Program-made: the position numbers and the translations under genes
In this document: piece after piece, positions 63,959 through 64,000 of the stretch
Layout of the letters: every line of letters starts with the position of its first letter
Numbering within the stretch: position 1 is the stretch's first letter
Notes under the pieces: model-generated
Told to the model about the DNA's origin: nothing
The model's input: only the letters and a program-made list of their open reading frames with translations
Database searches by the model: none
Source: Diabrotica undecimpunctata
Lineage: Eukaryota; Arthropoda; Insecta; Coleoptera; Chrysomelidae
Reading direction: 5' to 3'
DNA: 64,000 nucleotides
NCBI RefSeq assembly: GCF_040954645.1
Contig: NC_092810.1
Location: 76,354,660 to 76,418,659 of the forward strand

Positions 63959-63976
63959 CCCACGTTTTGGAAGCCA
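63959..63976 (-). promoter_or_regulatory. Candidate primer-binding site
   Basis: Five bases after the 5' LTR end the - strand reads TGGCTTCCAAAACGTGG. TGG at the expected place matches the complement of tRNA CCA ends. I cannot name the tRNA. Confidence 0.55.
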
Positions 63977-63981
63977 GTTAT

Positions 63982-64000
63982 TGTGATATTTAAAGTCTTG
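63982..64000 (-). repeat. Start of the 5' LTR (19 bases visible)
   Basis: tgtgatatttaaagtcttg is identical to 57171-57189, the corresponding edge of the 3' LTR. The rest lies beyond the window. Confidence 0.9.

Larger units (their letters stand above)
57171..64000 (-). mobile_element. Ty3/gypsy LTR retrotransposon, cut by the window's right edge
   Basis: On the - strand the order is 5' LTR (only 63982-64000 visible), candidate primer site, gag, pro, pol, polypurine tract, 3' LTR (57171-58168). RNase H precedes integrase, as in Ty3/gypsy. No envelope-like frame lies between pol and the 3' LTR. Gag, pro and pol frames are free of stops, so the copy may be young; comparison of the two LTRs, which would show its age, needs the sequence to the right. 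Confidence 0.9.

Overview
This is an AT-rich, intron-dominated piece of an insect nuclear genome. A beetle with a large, repeat-heavy genome fits best, but that is an inference from the mix of element families, not a species call. The only host gene I can recognise is Disco-interacting protein 2 (DIP2), on the + strand. Two short exons are visible, with matching splice phases (14407-14481 and 28413-28559). Nearly everything else lies in the DIP2 introns and consists of transposable elements in all states of decay, plus (TA)n microsatellites. No bacterial genes, CRISPR array, tRNA or rRNA gene was seen.

Layout. 1-5022: an outer inverted repeat holding a mariner-type transposon with an intact transposase, flanked by inverted copies of a Helitron/PIF1-helicase fragment; then LINE debris. 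5482-6876: an intact single-exon DDE transposase-like gene with an unusually long spacer between its second and third catalytic residues. 7048-9710: a MITE, a dead Tc1 and a LINE tail. 9844-11033: a near-perfect 586+586 bp palindrome. 11377-12119: a small terminal-repeat element. 12347-14145: a 5'-truncated but open RTE-like LINE. 14407-30370: the two DIP2 exons, simple repeats, a dead transposase of the 'SDNC' type, LINE scraps and long stretches with nothing recognisable.

30440-42483 is a dense retrotransposon block. It holds a long decayed LINE, several Penelope-like element (PLE) copies, including one long copy with RT and GIY-YIG endonuclease, and two copies of what looks like a LINE 5'-end/PLE 3'-end chimera. 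48138-51526 is a nearly intact DNA transposon with terminal repeats, subterminal repeats and a two-exon transposase broken by one stop codon. 51656-57096 holds mariner and LINE remnants and a second mariner-type element with ~335 bp terminal repeats. 57171-64000 is a Ty3/gypsy LTR retrotransposon on the - strand (3' LTR, pol, pro, gag, candidate primer site, first 19 bases of the 5' LTR).

Recurring themes: TA-targeting transposons abut (TA)n tracts again and again; terminal inverted repeats are long (130-640 bp); one 5'-end hairpin recurs at three retroelement starts; and retroelement parts are recombined into chimeras. The most unusual items are the LINE-PLE chimera, the perfect palindrome, and the helicase-bearing arms around the first mariner.
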